From: Thalassobaculum sp965228445
GTDB lineage: Bacteria > Pseudomonadota > Alphaproteobacteria > Thalassobaculales > Thalassobaculaceae
Direction of reading: 5' to 3'
NCBI GenBank assembly: GCA_965228445.1
Contig: OZ245813.1
Coordinates: forward strand, 3,100,001-3,164,000
DNA: 64,000 nucleotides
Positions within the stretch are counted from its first letter, which is position 1. Each line of letters begins with the position of its first letter. Under the pieces are notes generated by a model, which was not told where the DNA came from, did not search any database, and saw nothing but the letters and a program-made list of their open reading frames with translations. A program made the position numbers and the translations under genes. This document shows positions 59,771-64,000 of this stretch, piece after piece.

Positions 59771-60687
59771 CCCGCGATCCAGTGGTCGGCCAGCAGCGCG
59801 CCGAACAGGGCGAAGAGATACAGGATGGAATAGCCGAACAGCAGCTTGGCCGGCTTCATGTCGTCCGGGCCGGCGCGCAGCACCTGCACGGCGCCGAGCA
59901 CGAACAGCCCGCCCAGCACGATCGAGGCGATGCCGTAGACGGCGGTGGTCGCCGCCATCGCCCAGGGCGCCAGGCCGAGCACGGCCAGCACCAGCGAATA
60001 GGCCAGGATCTGGCGTTTGGTCGAGCGCTCGCCGGAGACCACGGGCAGCATCGGCACGCCGGCGGCGGCGTATTCGCCGCGCTTCCACAGCGCCAGCGCC
60101 CAGAAATGCGGCGGGGTCCACACGAAGATGATGGCGAACAGCACGACGGACAGCCAGGACACGTCGCCCGTGGCGGCCGCCCAGCCGATCACCGGCGGCA
60201 CCGCGCCGGCGGCACCGCCGATGACGATGTTCTGCGGCGTGCGGCGCTTCAGCCACATGGTGTAGACGAAGACGTAGAATCCGATGGTCGCGGCCAGCAG
60301 CACGGCCGAGATCACGTTGACCGCCAGGGCCATGACCAGGACCGAGAAGCCGGCCAGGATGACGCCGAAGCTCAGGGCCTCGTCCGCGTCGACCTTGCCC
60401 GACGGGATCGGCCGCTTGTCGGTGCGGCCCATGACCGCGTCGATGTCGCGGTCGTACCACATGTTGATGGCGCCCGAGGCGCCGGCCCCGACGGCGATGC
60501 ACAGAACCGCGATCATCGCCAGCACCGGGTGGATGTCGCCCGGCGCGATGGCCAGGCCGACGAAGCCGGTGAAGACGACGAGCGACATCACGCGCGGCTT
60601 GAGCAGCGCGATGTAGTCGCGGACCGAGGCCGTTCCCGTGCTGGGAACGGCCTCGGCCGAAAGCGTCTGAGCCGTCAGGTCAGTCAC
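59767..60687 (-). CDS. ctaB: protohaem IX farnesyltransferase (haem O synthase)
   Basis: The 306-residue UbiA-family protein has about nine helices and the diphosphate-metal motif NMWYDRDIDAVMGRTDKRP (residues in the second loop) with a second acidic loop later. CtaB converts haem B to haem O, the precursor of haem A for this oxidase. It starts at a GTG (60687) with GGAG eight bases upstream, only 12 bases after the ctaD stop. Confidence 0.94.
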   Translation of the reverse strand: MTDLTAQTLSAEAVPSTGTASVRDYIALLKPRVMSLVVFTGFVGLAIAPGDIHPVLAMIAVLCIAVGAGASGAINMWYDRDIDAVMGRTDKRPIPSGKVDADEALSFGVILAGFSVLVMALAVNVISAVLLAATIGFYVFVYTMWLKRRTPQNIVIGGAAGAVPPVIGWAAATGDVSWLSVVLFAIIFVWTPPHFWALALWKRGEYAAAGVPMLPVVSGERSTKRQILAYSLVLAVLGLAPWAMAATTAVYGIASIVLGGLFVLGAVQVLRAGPDDMKPAKLLFGYSILYLFALFGALLADHWIAG

Positions 60688-60699
60688 AACGCGCTCCGG

Positions 60700-62331
60700 T
60701 CAATGGCCCTTGGAGGGGGCGATCTGCGGCAGCTCGTTGAAGGTGTGGAACGGCGGCGGCGAGCTGATGGTCCACTCGAGCGTCGTCGCACCCTCACCCC
60801 ACGGGTTGGCCGCGGCCTTGCGCTTGGCGCTGAACGCCTCGATCACCACGACGATGAAGATCAGGGTGCCGATGCCACCGATATACGAGCCGATCGAGGC
60901 CACGTAGTTCCAGCCGGCGAGCGCATCCGGATAGTCGATGTAGCGCCGCGGCATGCCGGCCAGACCCAGGAAGTGCATCGGGAAGAACGTCAGGTTCACG
61001 CCGATGAAGGTCACCCAGAAATGGGCGCGGGCCAGCATGGAGTTGTACGAGTAGCCGGTCATCTTCGGGAACCAGTAGTAGAACCCGCAGAAGATGCCGA
61101 ACACCGCACCCAGCGACAGCACGTAGTGGAAGTGCGCGATCACGTAGTAGGTGTTGTGCAGGGCGATATCGACGCCCGCATTGGCCAGGACCACGCCGGT
61201 CACGCCGCCGACGGTGAACAGAAAGATGAATCCGACGGCCCAGATCATGGGCAGGCGGAACTCGATCGACCCGCCCCACATGGTGGCGATCCAGGAGAAG
61301 ATCTTGATGCCCGTCGGCACCGCGATGACCATCGTCGCCGCGGTGAAGTAGGCCCGCGTATCGACGTCCAGTCCCACCGTGTACATGTGGTGCGCCCACA
61401 CCACGAAGCCGACGACGCCGATCGCGACCATGGCGTAGGCCATGCCGAGATAGCCGAAGACCGGCTTGCGCGAGAAGGTCGAGACCACCTGGCTGACGAT
61501 GCCGAAGGCCGGCAGGATCATGATGTACACTTCGGGGTGACCGAAGAACCAGAACAGGTGCAGGAACAGCACCGGGTCGCCGCCGCCGGCCGGCTCGAAG
61601 AACGAGGTGCCGAAGTTGCGGTCGGTCAGCAGCATGGTGATGGCGCCGGCCAGGACCGGAACCGCCAGCAGCAGCAGGAACGCCGTCACCAGCATGGCCC
61701 ACACGAACAGCGGCATCTTGTGCAGCGTCATGCCCGGGGCGCGCATGTTGAAGATGGTGGTGATGAAGTTGGCCGCGCCCAGGATCGAGCTGGCACCGGC
61801 GAGGTGCAGCGAGAAGATCGCCAGGTCCATGGACATACCCGGCGTGCCGAGCTTGCCCGACAGCGGCGGGTAGATCGTCCAGCCGGTGCCGGTGCCGTTG
61901 GCGCCGCCGGTGCCCGGGACGAACATCGACAGGACCAGCAGCAGGAAGGCCGGGACGATCAGCCAGAAGCTGATGTTGTTCATCCGCGGGAAGGCCATGT
62001 CCGGCGCGCCGATCATCAGCGGCACGAACCAGTTGCCGAAGCCGCCGATCAGCGCCGGCATGACCACGAAGAACACCATGATCAGGCCGTGGGCCGTCAC
62101 GTAGACGTTCCAGGAATTGCCGTCGGCCATGTACTGGACGCCGGGATCCTGGAGCTCCATGCGCATGTAGATCGAGATCGCGCCGCCCAGCAGGCCGGCG
62201 ATCACCGCGAACACCAGATAGAGGGTGCCGATGTCCTTGTGGTTGGTGGAGTACAGCCACCGCTTCACGAAGCTGCTCGGCGCGCCGTGGTCGTCGTGAC
62301 CGTGGTCGTGAGCGTGATCAGCGCTTGTCAT
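60700..62331 (-). CDS. ctaD: cytochrome c oxidase subunit I
   Basis: The 543-residue protein has twelve helices with all metal ligands visible: TAHGLIMVFF (haem a His), WFFGHPEVYIMILP (CuB His and the His-Tyr cross-link), WAHHMYTVG (two CuB His) and HFHYVLSLG (haem a3 and a His). YVTAHG and the D- and K-channel segments fit an aa3 type A oxidase. A His/Asp-rich N-terminus (DHAHDHGHDDHG) is notable. GGAG lies nine bases before ATG 62331; a GTG 15 bases further upstream is less likely. Confidence 0.97.
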   Translation of the reverse strand: MTSADHAHDHGHDDHGAPSSFVKRWLYSTNHKDIGTLYLVFAVIAGLLGGAISIYMRMELQDPGVQYMADGNSWNVYVTAHGLIMVFFVVMPALIGGFGNWFVPLMIGAPDMAFPRMNNISFWLIVPAFLLLVLSMFVPGTGGANGTGTGWTIYPPLSGKLGTPGMSMDLAIFSLHLAGASSILGAANFITTIFNMRAPGMTLHKMPLFVWAMLVTAFLLLLAVPVLAGAITMLLTDRNFGTSFFEPAGGGDPVLFLHLFWFFGHPEVYIMILPAFGIVSQVVSTFSRKPVFGYLGMAYAMVAIGVVGFVVWAHHMYTVGLDVDTRAYFTAATMVIAVPTGIKIFSWIATMWGGSIEFRLPMIWAVGFIFLFTVGGVTGVVLANAGVDIALHNTYYVIAHFHYVLSLGAVFGIFCGFYYWFPKMTGYSYNSMLARAHFWVTFIGVNLTFFPMHFLGLAGMPRRYIDYPDALAGWNYVASIGSYIGGIGTLIFIVVVIEAFSAKRKAAANPWGEGATTLEWTISSPPPFHTFNELPQIAPSKGH

Positions 62332-62349
62332 CTTGCTTGTCTCCACCGG

Positions 62350-63204
62350 TTAGTCGGCGATCGACGCGACCTTGGTCGCGGTCGGGTTCATCGCGAACTG
62401 TTCCTTCGCCTTCAGCAGCCAGGCGTCGTATTCGCCCTGCTCCATGGCGTGCACCACGATCGGCATCCGGGAATGGTCGATGCCGCAGATCTGGTTGCAC
62501 TGGCCGTAATAGACGCCGGGCTTGTCGACCTGGAACCAGGTCTCGTTGATCCGGCCCGGCGTGCCGTAGATCTGCACCGCGAGCGCCGGAACGAAGAAGG
62601 AATGCATCACGTCGAAGGTGGTGACCAGGACCTGCACCTTCTTGCCGACCGGAACCACCAGACGGTTGTCGACATCGAGCAGACGGGTCTGGCCCTCCTG
62701 AATGTCGGCATCCGGGATCAGGTAGCTGTCGAAGGCGATCTCCTGGTCCGGATAGGTGTAGTTCCAGTACCACTGGTGCGCCTCGACCTTGATGGTCATG
62801 TCCGGATCGACCGCCTTGTCCTGCTTGTAGAGCAGCGGGAACGAATAGAAGGCGATGACCACCAGGATGAGCGCCGGGATGGTGGTCCAGGCGATCTCAA
62901 GCCACGTGTGGTGCGTCGTCGTCGACGGGGTCGGGTTGTTGCTCCGCTTGAAGCGGATGCACACATAGACCAGCAGCGCCAGCACGAAGAGGCTGATCAG
63001 CGTGATGATCACGAGCAGAATGTTGTGCAGCTCGTCGATATCGTGGCCGACCGGCGTCACATGTTCCTGCATGCCCAATTGCCAGGGCTGAGGCTGAGTA
63101 GCAGACGCGTCAAACGCCGCCACCGCGAGGATCGCCACCGCTGCCAGAAGTGCGGCACCGCCGCTCATCGTAGCACCGGCAACCCGCTTGAGGATCCGCT
63201 CCAT
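62350..63204 (-). CDS. ctaC: cytochrome c oxidase subunit II
   Basis: The 284-residue precursor has a signal peptide, two transmembrane helices (about 60-82 and 104-124), and a periplasmic cupredoxin domain with the CuA site GQCNQICGIDHSRMPI and the electron-entry segment EAHQWYWNYTYPD. It receives electrons from cytochrome c. ATG 63204 is preferred to the GTG immediately before it; GGGAA lies about 11 bases upstream. It is the first gene of the oxidase operon, so the main promoter lies in 63205-63524. Confidence 0.96.
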   Translation of the reverse strand: MERILKRVAGATMSGGAALLAAVAILAVAAFDASATQPQPWQLGMQEHVTPVGHDIDELHNILLVIITLISLFVLALLVYVCIRFKRSNNPTPSTTTHHTWLEIAWTTIPALILVVIAFYSFPLLYKQDKAVDPDMTIKVEAHQWYWNYTYPDQEIAFDSYLIPDADIQEGQTRLLDVDNRLVVPVGKKVQVLVTTFDVMHSFFVPALAVQIYGTPGRINETWFQVDKPGVYYGQCNQICGIDHSRMPIVVHAMEQGEYDAWLLKAKEQFAMNPTATKVASIAD

Positions 63205-63524
63205 CACTCGGTCATTCCCGTCGTCGTTGGTCCTTGAGCCACAGTCCCCCGGAGTGCAGCGACGCCGTTATGGCACCATCCGCTCAACCGCGCAACGCGA
63301 CCCTTCAGCACACCAAACGAGGCTAAATGCCGGTCCGGCGGCCCACAAGCGCGGGCGACGCGGCATTCGGTCGCGTAACCGGCGACGGCCCGCGCGCCCG
63401 CCAATCCCGCCCGGCTTCACCCGCCGGCTTTCCGGCCGGGCCGGCCTCGACTTCCAACCTTCGGCGGCCTATGTGAAGCTGGACGACCGCTCATAGACCC
63501 ATTCTATCCCGATGGAGCCGCCCC
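63205..63524. other. 320-base divergent promoter region between ctaC and tldD
   Basis: No gene is supported. It is GC-rich and contains the promoter of the oxidase operon on the minus strand and of tldD on the plus strand, neither with a clear consensus to my eye. Short open frames here overlap on both strands and lack ribosome sites. Confidence 0.6.
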
Positions 63525-64000
63525 GTGTCCAATCTGGCCCTCACTGACGAGCTGTTCTTCGACCGCGCCGGCCTGGATCAGGGCCGCACCCAGGGCATCG
63601 TCGACGACGCCCTGAACGGCGCCGACGACGGCGAGCTGTTCCTGGAATACAGCCAGAGCGAAGCCCTGGCCTTCGACGACGGCCGGCTGAAGACCGCCAG
63701 TTTCGACACCACCCAGGGCTTCGGCCTGCGCGCCATCGCCGGCGAGGCCCGCGGCTTCGCCCATGCCGCCGACCTGTCCGACGACGCGATCCGGCGCGCC
63801 GCCGACACCGTGCGCGCGGTCCATGCCGGCCACAACGGCAAGATGGATCTCGGCCCCAAGGGCACCAACAGCGCGCTCTACACGGCCGAGAACCCGCTTC
63901 AGGGATTCACCACCGAGGCGAAGATCGGCGTGCTGAAGGAGATCGACGCCTATGCCCGCGCCAAGGATCCGCGGGTGCGGCAGGTCTCGGCCACGCTCAT
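63525..64000 (+). CDS. tldD: TldD-like metalloprotease, partial (cut by window end)
   Basis: The first 158 codons are present and remain open to the end of the window. The protein starts at a GTG with GGAG seven bases upstream. It contains GELFLEYSQSEALAFDDGRLKTA and GFGLRAIAGEARGFAHAADL, which match the N-terminal domain of TldD. The metal-binding HExxxH motif would lie beyond the window. TldD/TldE heterodimers process modified peptides and microcins and degrade CcdA-like antitoxins. Identification rests on the N-terminal third only. Confidence 0.85.
   Translation, partial: MSNLALTDELFFDRAGLDQGRTQGIVDDALNGADDGELFLEYSQSEALAFDDGRLKTASFDTTQGFGLRAIAGEARGFAHAADLSDDAIRRAADTVRAVHAGHNGKMDLGPKGTNSALYTAENPLQGFTTEAKIGVLKEIDAYARAKDPRVRQVSATL

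Noticed and set aside
59782..63237. An 1151-codon open frame on the plus strand across the oxidase operon
   Set aside because: It is antisense to ctaB, ctaD and ctaC, all of which have complete family motifs. Its His/Asp/Arg-rich, repetitive composition is typical of antisense frames in high-GC DNA.

Overview
The window is GC-rich, densely packed chromosomal DNA (by eye about two-thirds or more G+C), apart from two markedly AT-rich stretches. Gene content points to an aerobic alphaproteobacterium, probably Rhodospirillales-like. It has an aa3 cytochrome oxidase operon with CtaG/Cox11, SURF1 and a small CoxF-like protein, an SdhAF4-type (DUF1674) protein, a DUF2125 protein, a COQ7-type ubiquinone hydroxylase and a PAS_5-like protein. 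The genus cannot be fixed from the sequence alone. I see no integrase, transposase, plasmid gene, rRNA or CRISPR array. One tRNA-Leu(CAA) lies at 28968-29054.

Layout. 1-6.7 kb: a GST, a small lipoprotein, a nitroreductase, a LonB-type protease, an enol-lactonase, HtpX and an SdhAF4-like protein. 6.7-8.5 kb: AT-rich island 1, with two divergent unrecognised genes, one of them a two-helix membrane protein. 8.5-10.5 kb: an ICL/PEP-mutase enzyme and an idonate-type dehydrogenase. 10.5-14.9 kb: intergenic repeats, then rsmD, an rluB-like gene, tadA, chaC and a DUF2125 gene. 14.9-19.3 kb: an EAL-CBS-GGDEF protein, a small TIR-like protein, and an MFS transporter with a divergent AraC regulator. 19.3-24.1 kb: purD, a methyltransferase, xseA and an M23 peptidase. 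24.1-29 kb: a tightly overlapped lipid A/LPS cluster (lpxK, waaA, a DUF374 acyltransferase) and then coq7, dsbB and yqaA. 29-32.5 kb: the tRNA, an EamA transporter paired with a MocR regulator, and a DUF2189 protein. 32.5-36.6 kb: leuA, an LpxR-type lipid A deacylase and an AraC regulator.

36.6-41.9 kb: a large FAD/Fe-S dehydrogenase and a serine-glyoxylate-type aminotransferase. Wedged between them is AT-rich island 2, a single stand-alone RelA/SpoT-domain gene. 42-49.5 kb: azlCD, then a peptide-type ABC transporter. Its fused double ATPase is on the plus strand. Its binding protein and two permeases are on the minus strand, with a PAS gene in between. 49.7-55.3 kb: a plus-strand catabolic run (haloacid dehalogenase, MmgE/PrpD, acyl-CoA dehydrogenase, ADP-forming acyl-CoA synthetase). 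55.4-63.2 kb: a nine-gene minus-strand cytochrome oxidase operon, ctaC-ctaD-ctaB-coxF-ctaG-ctaE-DUF983-SURF1 with an M32 carboxypeptidase at its end. The window closes inside a tldD-like gene.

The most interesting leads are the RelA/SpoT-domain gene of island 2 (possibly a toxic alarmone synthetase or immune effector), the divergent pair in island 1, and the small TIR-like protein beside the cyclic-di-GMP protein. None is proven to be a defence system. Three families of palindromic intergenic repeats are scattered through the core DNA.
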